Source of the DNA: Terriglobia bacterium
GTDB lineage: Bacteria > Acidobacteriota > Terriglobia > Bryobacterales > Bryobacteraceae
Direction of reading: 5' to 3'
Assembly (NCBI GenBank): GCA_020073345.1
Contig: JAIQFI010000002.1
Location: 1-64,000 of the forward strand
DNA: 64,000 bases
Positions 1-8,280 of this stretch are shown piece after piece. Each line of letters starts with the position of its first letter. Position 1 is the stretch's first letter. The notes beneath the pieces were generated by a model, which searched no databases, was not told the origin of the DNA, and saw nothing but the letters and a program-made list of their open reading frames with translations. The position numbers and the translations under genes were made by a program.

Positions 1-21
1 CGTAGCGGTCTCGGGCGGCAT
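1..21 (-). CDS. 5' end of an unidentified gene cut by the window edge
   Basis: On the minus strand the recombinase stop TGA (23-21) shares its A with an ATG (21-19). Six further codons (P P E T A T) are open to the edge. A TGATG junction of this kind is typical of translationally coupled genes, so a second gene of the same mobile unit may start here. Nothing can be said about its product from seven codons, and the ATG could be chance. Confidence 0.25.
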
Positions 22-950
22 CACCGAGGCACCTCAATCGTCAACCCCAGGTGGTCGCACGGTGCGTCCGAGAGATCCTGTCTGACGCCCAGATACCGTT
101 CCGTGGTCGTGACGGATGCGTGTCCCAGACTCAGTTGGATCTGCTCTAAAGCGGCCTTACCTTTGTGCGCTAGCTTGGCAAATGTGCGCCGAAGATCATG
201 AGGAGCAAGATTGGGGACGCCGATCGTGGCGCCAGCGCAGTGGACGATTTCGAAGACGCTGCGCGCCGTCATGCTCTTTCCGATGACGCGCCCGGCTTTG
301 TCCATGCTGCGGAAGACCAAGCCACCTTCAATCCCTGACCCTGCTATCCACGCGTCGATGGCGTGCTTGGTCCAACTTGGCATCGGCACAGTACGGACTC
401 GCATGCCCTTGCCGATCAGGTCTACGATCGTCCAACGAGCATCACGCAACTGAATATGCTCGACGGAAAGGGTTGTCGCTTCCCGGCGTCGCAGGCCGCA
501 GCCGATCAAAGCGGCCAGTAACGCCCGGTCCCGCGCGCCCTTCAGCGTTGCCGGATTGGGAACAGAGATGAGACGTTCGGCCTGTTCGCGAGTCAGCCAC
601 TGGCCCGTACGGATGCGGGATTGTTTGGCTCCCTTCACCCGCGAAACCGCCGAGGCTTGCTCGGGTGGCATGTAGCCGTTGTCGGCAGCCTCCATAGCGA
701 GCTTGCGGATGGCAGAGAGTCGCTGGTTAATGGTGGAAGACGAGAGACGCCGTGCTTCGAGGTCTGCTCGGTAGGCGTTGACAGTGGCCTTGGTGAATCC
801 ACCGGCCACTTCCGCACCACACCAGCGGAAGAAATCATCGAGGGCCTGGCCATACGCCCGTTTACTCTCTGGGGAGGGGAGCGTGTCGAGGACCAGGGCT
901 TTGATCCGCTCAAGCGCCGCGGCTCGTGGGGTTAGGATCGCCCCGTTCAT
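21..950 (-). CDS. Tyrosine recombinase / integrase (XerC/D-like)
   Basis: Site-specific recombinase of the phage-integrase family, which cuts and rejoins DNA through a 3'-phosphotyrosine. The N-terminal SAM-like DNA-binding domain covers roughly residues 20-110 and the catalytic domain 125-300. Numbered from a TTG at 983, the catalytic set is complete: R165 in GCGLRRREA, K192 in GKGMR, H262-xx-R265 in HDLRRTF, H288 in LGHAS and Y297 in TERYLG. The ATG at 950 is the likelier start, giving about 309 residues, because the 11 codons before it begin with TTG. The length fits XerC/D-like or RIT-type recombinases better than large phage integrases. Its stop overlaps a possible next gene. On its 5' side lies a truncated kinase gene, so the enzyme probably belongs to a mobile element whose boundary is close by. 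The family is certain; the element type is not. Confidence 0.93.
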   Translation of the reverse strand: MNGAILTPRAAALERIKALVLDTLPSPESKRAYGQALDDFFRWCGAEVAGGFTKATVNAYRADLEARRLSSSTINQRLSAIRKLAMEAADNGYMPPEQASAVSRVKGAKQSRIRTGQWLTREQAERLISVPNPATLKGARDRALLAALIGCGLRRREATTLSVEHIQLRDARWTIVDLIGKGMRVRTVPMPSWTKHAIDAWIAGSGIEGGLVFRSMDKAGRVIGKSMTARSVFEIVHCAGATIGVPNLAPHDLRRTFAKLAHKGKAALEQIQLSLGHASVTTTERYLGVRQDLSDAPCDHLGLTIEVPR

Positions 951-1134
951 GACGTCCACCCGGTTGGTCGCCGCAACGTACAATTACGACAACCGTGGAA
1001 GGAGGCGATGAGAAGGGCTCGGTCGGTCCTTTCCGGGGACTCTTCGCTCCACGCCTCCCGATGTTTGAATGCGCATGTGCCCCTCACGGCACCGCCCCAA
1101 GTGGGAGCCGACGGCGGGAATGGACGGCCGCTCG

Positions 1135-1155
1135 CGTGTGTGTTTACGTGTGTGT
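1135..1155. repeat. Two direct CGTGTGTGT repeats, 12-bp period
   Basis: Two identical 9-bp copies (1135-1143 and 1147-1155) are separated by TTA in the 205-bp non-coding stretch between the recombinase and the truncated kinase. They could be recombinase arm sites or just GT-rich sequence. Nothing else recognisable is seen in 984-1188. Confidence 0.4.
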
Positions 1156-1188
1156 AGGCCGATCTTTTAGGCTTTTTGGATCGTTTGG

Positions 1189-3336
1189 ATGATCCGAAAA
1201 CCAGCAAGTTACGTGTTTTCAGCGGGCCCCGTGACTTCCGAGCAAGCTCGCGGGAAAGTGGTCGACAAGCGCGCCGACATTTGGGCTTTCGGCGTAGTGT
1301 TCCATGAGATGCTCACTGGGCGTCGTGTGTTCGTGGGCGAAGATGTCACTTCAACGCTGGCTAAAGTGATCGAGACCGAGCCGAAGTGGGACGGAGTCCC
1401 GCCCAAAGTTCAGCGCCTGCTGAAGAGCTGCCTGGAAAAAGATCCGAAGAACCGGTTGCGCGACATCGCCGATGCGTGGCGGCTGCTGGAGAGCGGGGCT
1501 GAAGCCCCGCGCGGGCTGAAGCCCGCCCCACAATGGGCAGCCATCGGGGCGCTTGTGGTGGCGCTGGGCGTTACGCTTTGGGCGCCGTGGCGCTCCGAAA
1601 AGCCCGTCGATAAGCCGCTGGTGCGGCTGGATGTCGACCTGGGGCCGGAGATGTCGCTGCCTCCCACCAATGCTCCCGGCCCATCCAGCTTCCTGCATTC
1701 CGTGGTCATCTCTCCCGATGGGACTCGGTTGGTGTACCAGGCAAGCACCGCAGGCGGGCAGCCGCGGCTCTTCACGCGGCGGCTGGATCAACCCAAGGCC
1801 ACCGAACTCCCGGGCACAACCGGGGCGATTGGACCGTTCTTTTCGCCGGACGGGCAGTGGGTGGGATTCGTCGCCGGCGGCAAATACAACAAGATCTCGG
1901 TGGAAGGCGGCGCGGTGGTTGCGCTGGCCGAGACGCCTGGCTCGAGCGGAGCGAGATGGGGCCAGGACGGCAGCATCATCCTGGGCGGGGAGTTACACAC
2001 CGGCCTGACGCGGATTCCTTCCGGTGGAGGAGCGCGTACGAAGGTGACGGACTTGGTGGGCGGGGAAGCACTCCACGCAAATCCGCAAGTTCTTCCCGGA
2101 GGAAAAGCAGTGTTGTTTACAGCCTATGAGGCGCTGGAACCAGATAAAGCCCGGATCGACGTCGTCACTTTGGCGGACGGGCACAGGAAGACGCTGGTGC
2201 CAGGCGGCACCTCCGCGCTCTATCTGGCCACGTCGAGTGGGGCCGGACATCTGGTTTATACAACCAAGGGAACTCTCTTCGCTATCCTGTTCGATCCGGA
2301 GCGGCTGGAGACGCATGGGACGGCGGTCCCGATTTTGGACGACGTAGCTTACAACCCGGCGGTTGGCGCCGCTCAGTTTGATGTCGCCGGAAACGGCACG
2401 CTGGTCTACCGCCGGAGCAGCGCGGCATCGTCCGGGATGATGAGCCTTCAATGGCTTGACGCCACGGGCAACAAGGAACCGCTGCGGGCCAAACCGGGCG
2501 CCTACACGAATCCACGGCTATCGTCAGACGGGAAACGGGTAGCGATGCTGATCATCGAAGGATCGAATCAAGACATCTGGGTTTACGATCAGCAGCGGGA
2601 TGCGATGACGCGGCTCACGTCCGGCGGGAGCGCTCAACGCAATGCGGTTTGGAGCCCGGATGGCCGATACGTCTTCATCGGTTCCGTTGGCAACGGGATC
2701 TCCTGGACTCGCGCCGACGGCGCCGGCCAGCCGCAGCCGCTTATCCAAATCAAAGGTATCGATCTTCCGTGGTCCATCACACCCGATGGCAAACGGCTGG
2801 CGTATTTCGAAGTTCCTCCTCAGATCTGGACGGTTCCGCTGGAAGAGACCAACGGCCAAATGAAAGCGGGGAAGCCGGAGCAGTTTCTCAAGAGCCGATC
2901 CCAGGACGCTACGCCGGAGTTCTCCCCCGACGGCCGGCGGCTGGCCTATACATCCGACGCGACGGGGACGAACGAGGTGTACGTGCGGCCGTTCCCGCCG
3001 CCGGCATCGGGACAAGGCGGCCAGTGGCAGATTTCGAACAGCGGCGGACAAGCTCCGATGTGGTCGCATACCAGCCACGATCTGCTGTACCAGTCCGGCG
3101 ACCAGATCATGGCTGTGAGCTATACGGTGAATGGCGACACGTTCGTGGCGGACAAACCTCGGGTATGGTTGGCGAAGCTGGGAGGAGCTACGGTGTTTGG
3201 TCTGGCGCCGGACGGCAAGCGAGTCGCTGTGATCGCGCCGGTGGACACTCCGGAAGCGCCCAAAGCGGACCACGAGGTAGTATTCCTCGAAAATTTCTTC
3301 GACGAGTTGCGGCGACGGGTGCCGCTGCCGAAGTAG
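1189..3336 (+). CDS. 5'-truncated Ser/Thr protein kinase with TolB/WD40-like propeller domain (possible pseudogene)
   Basis: Full-length relatives are membrane-bound Hanks-type kinases: cytoplasmic kinase, one membrane helix, then a periplasmic beta-propeller. Here only the kinase C-lobe remains (residues about 15-100), starting at SEQARGK and running through DKRADIWAFGVVFHEMLTG. The glycine loop, the VAIK lysine, HRD and DFG are all absent, so it cannot be an active kinase. The canonical GTPxYMSPEQARG segment is broken just before SEQARG. A membrane helix lies at about 115-135, followed by about 570 residues of TolB/WD40-like blades with repeated SPDGxRL motifs. The frame stays open to the stop, so an ATG at 1189 could still give a membrane propeller protein. 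The breakpoint lies next to a recombinase gene, which points to loss of the 5' half by recombination. Two GC hairpins are inserted in frame in the linker (1493-1526). Confidence 0.8.
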   Translation: MIRKPASYVFSAGPVTSEQARGKVVDKRADIWAFGVVFHEMLTGRRVFVGEDVTSTLAKVIETEPKWDGVPPKVQRLLKSCLEKDPKNRLRDIADAWRLLESGAEAPRGLKPAPQWAAIGALVVALGVTLWAPWRSEKPVDKPLVRLDVDLGPEMSLPPTNAPGPSSFLHSVVISPDGTRLVYQASTAGGQPRLFTRRLDQPKATELPGTTGAIGPFFSPDGQWVGFVAGGKYNKISVEGGAVVALAETPGSSGARWGQDGSIILGGELHTGLTRIPSGGGARTKVTDLVGGEALHANPQVLPGGKAVLFTAYEALEPDKARIDVVTLADGHRKTLVPGGTSALYLATSSGAGHLVYTTKGTLFAILFDPERLETHGTAVPILDDVAYNPAVGAAQFDVAGNGTLVYRRSSAASSGMMSLQWLDATGNKEPLRAKPGAYTNPRLSSDGKRVAMLIIEGSNQDIWVYDQQRDAMTRLTSGGSAQRNAVWSPDGRYVFIGSVGNGISWTRADGAGQPQPLIQIKGIDLPWSITPDGKRLAYFEVPPQIWTVPLEETNGQMKAGKPEQFLKSRSQDATPEFSPDGRRLAYTSDATGTNEVYVRPFPPPASGQGGQWQISNSGGQAPMWSHTSHDLLYQSGDQIMAVSYTVNGDTFVADKPRVWLAKLGGATVFGLAPDGKRVAVIAPVDTPEAPKADHEVVFLENFFDELRRRVPLPK
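1493..1526. repeat. Two tandem GC hairpins with TGAA loops, inside the kinase gene
   Basis: GCGGGGC-TGAA-GCCCCGC (1493-1510) is followed at once by GCGGGC-TGAA-GCCCGC (1511-1526). Both are perfect stems. They read in frame as the Gly/Ala/Pro-rich linker GAEAPRGLKPAP between kinase domain and membrane helix. Related hairpins occur at 26048 and 28231, so this looks like a REP-type genome repeat. Confidence 0.75.
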
Positions 3337-3337
3337 A

Positions 3338-3976
3338 TCAGGACTGCTTCTCAGCGTGCTGTGCCCACTCCTGCTCGAGCATCCGCGAATATTCACCGGA
3401 AGCGAAGATCTCGAAGTCGAATCCCATGGGATCGGTGAAAGGCGTCTGCCCCAGGTGGCAGTGAAACATCTGGTCGGCGTAGCGGTGGTAGTGCCGCAGA
3501 AACTCGGCTGAAAACATTTCCTGGGGAGGCATGTCCGCCAGCAGGACGTTTAGGCCCAGTGCGCGCGAAAAAATCGATTTGTGATTTGACACGCCCCACT
3601 TCTTAAGTTTGCTGACGACCTCAACGGGCGGATTCTGCACCAGGTAGGAGGCGAAACTTTGGGGCTGGAAGGATGCTCCGTTGAGCTCGGGGTAGCGGTT
3701 GACGTGTTCCACACATTGCTGGATCCACCGCACGACATCTCTGCCCACGTAGAAGAGCATTCGGATTTCCTGATAACGGCCCTCCAGCAGAGTTCGTTCC
3801 AGGTCTTCGGAGGTCTGCTGCCCGGACGGCAGCAAGCCTTGCAGCATCAAGCTGGCCCGCGAGCTTTCCATCACTTTATTGGGGCCGGATGGGTCCGCAA
3901 ACGGATGAAGAATCAGGGGGGGGAGCTTGTGGGCTACTGGAGTATTCTGCATAGCTGCCTTCGTGGGCAGCTCCAT
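3338..3976 (-). CDS. Conserved hypothetical protein, last gene of an envelope operon
   Basis: A soluble-looking protein of 212 residues with no signal peptide and no membrane helix. I do not recognise a family. It is rich in aromatic residues and His in its C-terminal half (HYHRYADQMFHCHLG), which could bind metal, but no standard motif is clear. It starts 9 bases after the stop of the M28 peptidase gene on the same strand, so it is probably co-transcribed as the third gene after the DsbA-like protein and the peptidase. Its stop lies 1 base from that of the truncated kinase gene, a tail-to-tail arrangement. The reading frame is supported by its position and length, and no competing frame is convincing. 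Confidence 0.72.
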   Translation of the reverse strand: MELPTKAAMQNTPVAHKLPPLILHPFADPSGPNKVMESSRASLMLQGLLPSGQQTSEDLERTLLEGRYQEIRMLFYVGRDVVRWIQQCVEHVNRYPELNGASFQPQSFASYLVQNPPVEVVSKLKKWGVSNHKSIFSRALGLNVLLADMPPQEMFSAEFLRHYHRYADQMFHCHLGQTPFTDPMGFDFEIFASGEYSRMLEQEWAQHAEKQS

Positions 3977-3985
3977 TATGGCGAA

Positions 3986-5785
3986 CTAACGACGCTCTGT
4001 GAGCAGTACTTTGGCCTCAATTGTCTGGGACCCGCGGAGTACTTTCACTAGTACCAAATCTCCAGGCTTGTGGGCCTGCAGGGCATAGGTGAAGTCGTAC
4101 AAATTCCCGATGTCCTTGCCATCGAACTCGATCAGGATATCGCCCGCCTTGAGACCGGCTTTGGCCGCCGGGGTTCCGTCGCGAACGTCGGCGAAACGGA
4201 CGCCCTTCGGCGGTTCGTCGAAATCGGGGATGCTGCCGAAGTTGGGGCCATAGCCACCACTGCTACTGGAGCTCCCGGAGGGAGCTTTAGGCTCTGTCAC
4301 GCGCTGAAACTTGGGGCGTTCCGAATCGTTAGCCAAACGCGTCGCGATCTGCGCGACGTATCCCAGGAGCTTGGCGGCGTCGGAAGCGTCGATCTTATCC
4401 CAGGTGTCGCTGGGCTTATGATAATCGCCGTGCAGGCCGCTGAAGAAGAACAGCACTGGCACCTGCTTCACCGTGAAGGACATGTGATCGCTGCCGCCGT
4501 AGCCTGTGGCCTCGGAAAGATCGAGTTTGAACTCGGCGGGCGGCTTGATGGATTCCACCAGCTTGTCGAGCGTCGAACCGGTTCCCGTACCGTTGACGTA
4601 GACTTTGCCGCCGCGGATCCGGCCGATCATGTCCATGTTGAGCATCGTCGCGGCATTTTCGAGCGGCAGCAGGGGATGTCCGGTGTAGTAGTTGCTGCCC
4701 AGCAACCCTAATTCCTCGCCCGCGAAGGTCATGAACAGAATCCCGCGCTGCTGCTGCGGCTGGCGCGAGAACCAGCGGGCCAGCTCGATCACGCCGGCGG
4801 TGCCCGAGGCGTTGTCGTCGGCGCCAGGGTGAATCGTGCCGACCTGCGACGGCGCCAGCGAATGTTCGTCGCCCAAGCCTAGATGATCGTAATGCGCGCC
4901 GATGATCACGTACTCGGAAGTCTTACCGGGAATATAGGCTGCGACATTGTGAACTGTCTTCAGATCGTGCTGGATGTCGAGCGTCATGCTCACCGTGAGC
5001 TTGGTGAGAGGAAAGGAGCGCGGCTTCAAATCCTTGTCGATGTCGTTCAGAATTTCATGCAGGTCGCGGCCCTCGCTCTTGAACCACGCCTCGGCAGTGG
5101 ATTCCTTCACTTGCACGAACAGGACGCCGGCGTCGGTGGGTCCAGTCGCCTGGCCGAAGGGTTCGATCCGGTCTTCTTCCGGCATGTGGTGCGGATAGGC
5201 GTCGTTCACCAGGATCACCGCGCGAGCGCCGTGCATTTTCGCATTCACGGCTTTGATCGCGAACGTCGAGTGCTGGGTGAGTTCCTTGCCCTGGAACACG
5301 CTCTTCTCGTCCGCTTCCTGCGGCTCGTGGCGGATCAGGAGCACAATTTTGTCCTTCACGTCGACACCGCCGTAGTCGTCGTAATGGTATTCGTTCGCGG
5401 TGATTCCGTATCCCACGAAAACCACGGGAGCCGAGACCCTGCCGGAGGAAGAAAAACTGAATGGGATGAAGCCCTCGCCTAACGGCAACGCGCCCGTATT
5501 CGTTTCTAAACGATTCGTGGAGCCCATGCGAGCGCCCACCGTAGTGGTGAAGGCCTGTTCGTAGGTGCTGCCTGGCACAGGCTTCACCCCGAACGATTGG
5601 AACTGTGAGGCGATGTAACCCGCGGCGGTCTCGAGTTCCGGAGATCCGGTGGCGCGGCCTTTTAACTCCGGCGACGCGAGGTATTTCACATGCGCCAGAT
5701 ACGCGTCGGGACTGATTGTTGCCGGCGCCTGCGCCCAGAGCACGCATGCGAAACCGGCTAACGCTGCAATCGTAAATCGGCGCAC
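3986..5785 (-). CDS. Secreted M28 family Zn peptidase with PA insert and C-terminal PDZ domain
   Basis: Probable exported aminopeptidase or carboxypeptidase that digests peptides outside the cytoplasm. A signal peptide (RRFTIAALAGFACVLWAQA) is followed by the N-terminal part of M28, a protease-associated insert (about residues 110-260) and the di-zinc core. Visible ligands and catalytic residues are AHYDHLG, DDNASGTAG, EELGLLGS, the MLNMDMIG Asp and SDHMSF. A PDZ domain fills about the last 90 residues (GVRFADVRDGTPAAKAGLKAGD). The frame opens at 5842, inside the upstream gene. I chose the GTG at 5785 because AGGA lies 6 bases before it and the signal peptide then starts at residue 1. It follows the DsbA-like gene by 8 bases. 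The PDZ fusion is seen in several secreted M28 enzymes. Confidence 0.92.
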   Translation of the reverse strand: MRRFTIAALAGFACVLWAQAPATISPDAYLAHVKYLASPELKGRATGSPELETAAGYIASQFQSFGVKPVPGSTYEQAFTTTVGARMGSTNRLETNTGALPLGEGFIPFSFSSSGRVSAPVVFVGYGITANEYHYDDYGGVDVKDKIVLLIRHEPQEADEKSVFQGKELTQHSTFAIKAVNAKMHGARAVILVNDAYPHHMPEEDRIEPFGQATGPTDAGVLFVQVKESTAEAWFKSEGRDLHEILNDIDKDLKPRSFPLTKLTVSMTLDIQHDLKTVHNVAAYIPGKTSEYVIIGAHYDHLGLGDEHSLAPSQVGTIHPGADDNASGTAGVIELARWFSRQPQQQRGILFMTFAGEELGLLGSNYYTGHPLLPLENAATMLNMDMIGRIRGGKVYVNGTGTGSTLDKLVESIKPPAEFKLDLSEATGYGGSDHMSFTVKQVPVLFFFSGLHGDYHKPSDTWDKIDASDAAKLLGYVAQIATRLANDSERPKFQRVTEPKAPSGSSSSSGGYGPNFGSIPDFDEPPKGVRFADVRDGTPAAKAGLKAGDILIEFDGKDIGNLYDFTYALQAHKPGDLVLVKVLRGSQTIEAKVLLTERR

Positions 5786-5793
5786 GGCTATTC

Positions 5794-6732
5794 CTATCTT
5801 GCGGCTAGCTTCGGAATGCTGACCACGCAAGTTTCTTCGCACTTGGTGTCGTCAGCCTTGGCGGTCGTCTTTGGAGAAGCTGCCTGATGCTCGATTTCCA
5901 GCTGGACCAGCTGCTGCATGATGGGCCATTCCAAAGCGCCCACAAACTTGCGGCCGTTGATGAACAGGGTCGGCGTGGCGTCCAGGCCCAGCCCGCGTGC
6001 CTCGGCCATATTCTGAGCGACTTCCTTATCGGTGACCTTGCCATCCACGCAGCGGCCGAGTTGAATCGAGTCGACGCCGCTGGTCCCGGCCCAGGCCATC
6101 ACCTTCGAGTTCAGAGTTTCGGGAGTGACGCCTGCCTGATTCTCGTAGATCCAGTCATGGAACTTCCAGAAAGCCTGCGGGTCCTGCTTGTAGATGCAGC
6201 GGCCTGTGTCAGAGGCGGCGCGGGCCCACGGATGGATCGATTCCAGCGGAAAGTCCTTGAAGTAAACCTGCACCTTGTCCGGGAAATTTTGGACCAGATT
6301 CTTGCGCATCACATCGGCTTCGGCCTTGCAGACCGGACATTGGAAATCGCCGTACACCACGATCGTGACCGGCGCGCCGGGCTTCCCATAGCTGGGTTGT
6401 GAATCGAGCTTGATCTGGTCAATCGTCGATTGGAACGGGTTCTTGGTAATGTCGTAGACTTCGCCCTTTACGATGTTCTTGCCATTCTGCGAAACCAGAT
6501 AGTGCTCGTCTTTGGACTGCCCTTGATAGGACAGGTGCACGGCTACTTCGGAGAACCCCGGCAGATAGGCCGAAGGCTTGGGATCGTCGATGCTGACCGA
6601 GACCTGGGGGATCCACAGTTCGGCGTGGCGCAGATAGGCTTCGATCGCGGCCTTGTCGATGGTTGCGGAAGGGGTTGCTTTGGTCTGCGCAAAGATGGGT
6701 ACAGCGGCAAGCAGGAACGTGGCAAGTTTCAT
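5794..6732 (-). CDS. Exported DsbA-like thioredoxin-fold protein
   Basis: Probable periplasmic thiol-disulfide oxidoreductase. The signal peptide is MKLATFLLAAVPIFAQ. Residues about 25-105 form an extra N-terminal domain, and residues 115-285 are a DsbA/thioredoxin_4-type fold with the redox motif C132-P-V-C135 in YGDFQCPVCKAE and a cis-Pro loop near LDATPTLFING. The C-terminal tail carries a second Cys pair in KCEETC, which is unusual and could shuttle disulfides or bind metal. First gene of a three-gene minus-strand operon with the M28 peptidase and an unknown protein; the peptidase may be one of its folding clients (inference). It is divergent from the GT39-like gene, with a promoter region of about 60 bases between them. 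Confidence 0.9.
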   Translation of the reverse strand: MKLATFLLAAVPIFAQTKATPSATIDKAAIEAYLRHAELWIPQVSVSIDDPKPSAYLPGFSEVAVHLSYQGQSKDEHYLVSQNGKNIVKGEVYDITKNPFQSTIDQIKLDSQPSYGKPGAPVTIVVYGDFQCPVCKAEADVMRKNLVQNFPDKVQVYFKDFPLESIHPWARAASDTGRCIYKQDPQAFWKFHDWIYENQAGVTPETLNSKVMAWAGTSGVDSIQLGRCVDGKVTDKEVAQNMAEARGLGLDATPTLFINGRKFVGALEWPIMQQLVQLEIEHQAASPKTTAKADDTKCEETCVVSIPKLAAR

Positions 6733-6791
6733 GGTTTGGACCTAGTTTTTATTGTCGCACTCTTATTCAGAGCTGCCACTATACTGGAGGC

Positions 6792-8243
6792 TTGTCCAAA
6801 TACTGGCTTCTCGTTCCGCTGCTGGTGGTGTACCTAAGCAGCCTGGGCCGGGTCGGATTCCTGGGACCGGACGAGCCGCGCTATGCCTCCATAGGCCGCG
6901 AAATGGCGCGCTCCGGCGATTGGGTCACGCCGCGGCTGGACGGCTCTCCGTGGTTCGAGAAACCGCCGCTGCTGTACTGGATGATCGGTGCGGGGCACAA
7001 GCTGCACCTCGCTTTTCCAGGCAACGACGAATGGGCGGCTCGGCTGCCCCTGGCGCTGGCGAGTCTGGCATTCCTGTGGTTCTTCCATCGCACGCTGGCG
7101 CGAGAATTTTCTCCCCGCGTGGCGCTGGCGGCCACCGGGATTCTGGCGACCTCAGCCGGCTGGGTGGCGTATAGTTTTGCGTCCGTCACGGATCTTCCCA
7201 TGTCGGCTGCGCTGGGAGCCGCCACGCTGATTGGCATCTTCGGACCGAGCGCAATCCCCAGCCGTGCGCGCGAGCCAGTCGTGCTGGGAATCTGGGCGGG
7301 CGTGCTCCTGGGGCTGGCCGTCCTGGCCAAAGGATTCGTGCCGCTGGTGCTGATCGCGCCGGTGCTGCTGATCGCCCGCCGGATGCGCCAGGCGATGCTT
7401 GCGAGCTGCGCCGTGATCGCCGCCCCCTGGTACATCCTGTGCGCCGTGCGCAACGGATCGGTTTTCTGGAACGAATTCTTCTGGAAGCATCACGTGGATC
7501 GATTCCTGCACACTTCCCTCGAGCACGTGCAGCCGCTCTGGTATTACCTGCCGGTGCTGCTGGCGGGATTGTTCCCCTGGACGCCGCTCGCGGGCCTGCT
7601 GTTCCGCCCCAGAACCTATCAAGATGAGCGCATCCGGTTTCTGGTGTTCTGGATGCTGTTCGGACTCGCGTTCTTTTCCGCGGCGCAGAACAAGCTGCCG
7701 GGATACGTCCTCCCCCTGCTGCCTGCCCTGGCGATCGTGTTGGCCGTGGCGCTGGATAAGACTCCTGCAGCCGGTTGGTGGATAGGAGTGTGTGTTGTGT
7801 TGTTGATTGCGGCTCCGGCGATCGTGGCGTTGTTGCCCGACGCCCTGCTGTCCGGAGTGACTTCAGCACATTTCTCCTTCGCTCGCCTCGCGCGAGGATG
7901 GCCGTTCGCGCTAGCCGCCGCGGGCGTCTTTTGGCTGGCTTGGCTTTCCAAAAACGAGCCGGGAAAACGCCAGCAGGCGATCATAGCCGCCACTCTGGCC
8001 AGTCTCGCCGCGGTCGCCTACTTCAAGTTCGCCGTGCTGCCCGTGCTTGACCAGCGTTATTCGGTGCGCGGATTCTGGCGCGCAAATGCGGCTCAAATCG
8101 AGACCGGCGCCTGCTTAAAGGATGTCCGGCGCGAGTGGACGTACGGCTTGAATTATTACACCGGCCATCCATTGCCGGAATGTTCCGGAACCATGCCACA
8201 AATCGCAGTGCGGGATGGGCAGCTAACGATGACCCGGCCATAG
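6792..8243 (+). CDS. GT39/ArnT-like membrane glycosyltransferase
   Basis: Integral membrane sugar transferase of the GT-C fold, which uses polyprenyl-phosphate sugars to modify lipid A, glycans or proteins in the periplasm. About 11-12 hydrophobic helices are seen. The first periplasmic loop has the family motif GPDEPRYA with the catalytic-type Asp27-Glu28, followed by SGDWVTPRLDGSPWFEKPPLLYW, typical of ArnT relatives. The open frame starts at 6663, but that overlaps the divergent gene. TTG at 6792 (MSKYWLLVPLL) begins right at the first helix. GGAGG lies only one base before it, so the exact start is uncertain; GTG at 6825 or 6828 is an alternative. The substrate cannot be told from sequence. 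Confidence 0.88.
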   Translation: MSKYWLLVPLLVVYLSSLGRVGFLGPDEPRYASIGREMARSGDWVTPRLDGSPWFEKPPLLYWMIGAGHKLHLAFPGNDEWAARLPLALASLAFLWFFHRTLAREFSPRVALAATGILATSAGWVAYSFASVTDLPMSAALGAATLIGIFGPSAIPSRAREPVVLGIWAGVLLGLAVLAKGFVPLVLIAPVLLIARRMRQAMLASCAVIAAPWYILCAVRNGSVFWNEFFWKHHVDRFLHTSLEHVQPLWYYLPVLLAGLFPWTPLAGLLFRPRTYQDERIRFLVFWMLFGLAFFSAAQNKLPGYVLPLLPALAIVLAVALDKTPAAGWWIGVCVVLLIAAPAIVALLPDALLSGVTSAHFSFARLARGWPFALAAAGVFWLAWLSKNEPGKRQQAIIAATLASLAAVAYFKFAVLPVLDQRYSVRGFWRANAAQIETGACLKDVRREWTYGLNYYTGHPLPECSGTMPQIAVRDGQLTMTRP

Positions 8244-8248
8244 ACCGA

Positions 8249-8257
8249 TGCTATCCT
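8249..8257 (+). promoter_or_regulatory. Extended -10 promoter box TGCTATCCT
   Basis: Matches the extended -10 pattern TGn-TATnnT. It lies 6 bases after the stop of the previous gene and 23 bases before the ATG at 8281. The same box precedes the other DUF4159 genes. Confidence 0.5.
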
Positions 8258-8280
8258 GGAGGCGCTTCGAGCCTGTTTCC

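Noticed and set aside
984-1188. A tRNA or clear attachment site next to the recombinase
   Set aside because: No cloverleaf or TTCGA-type loop is seen; only GT-rich direct repeats are present.
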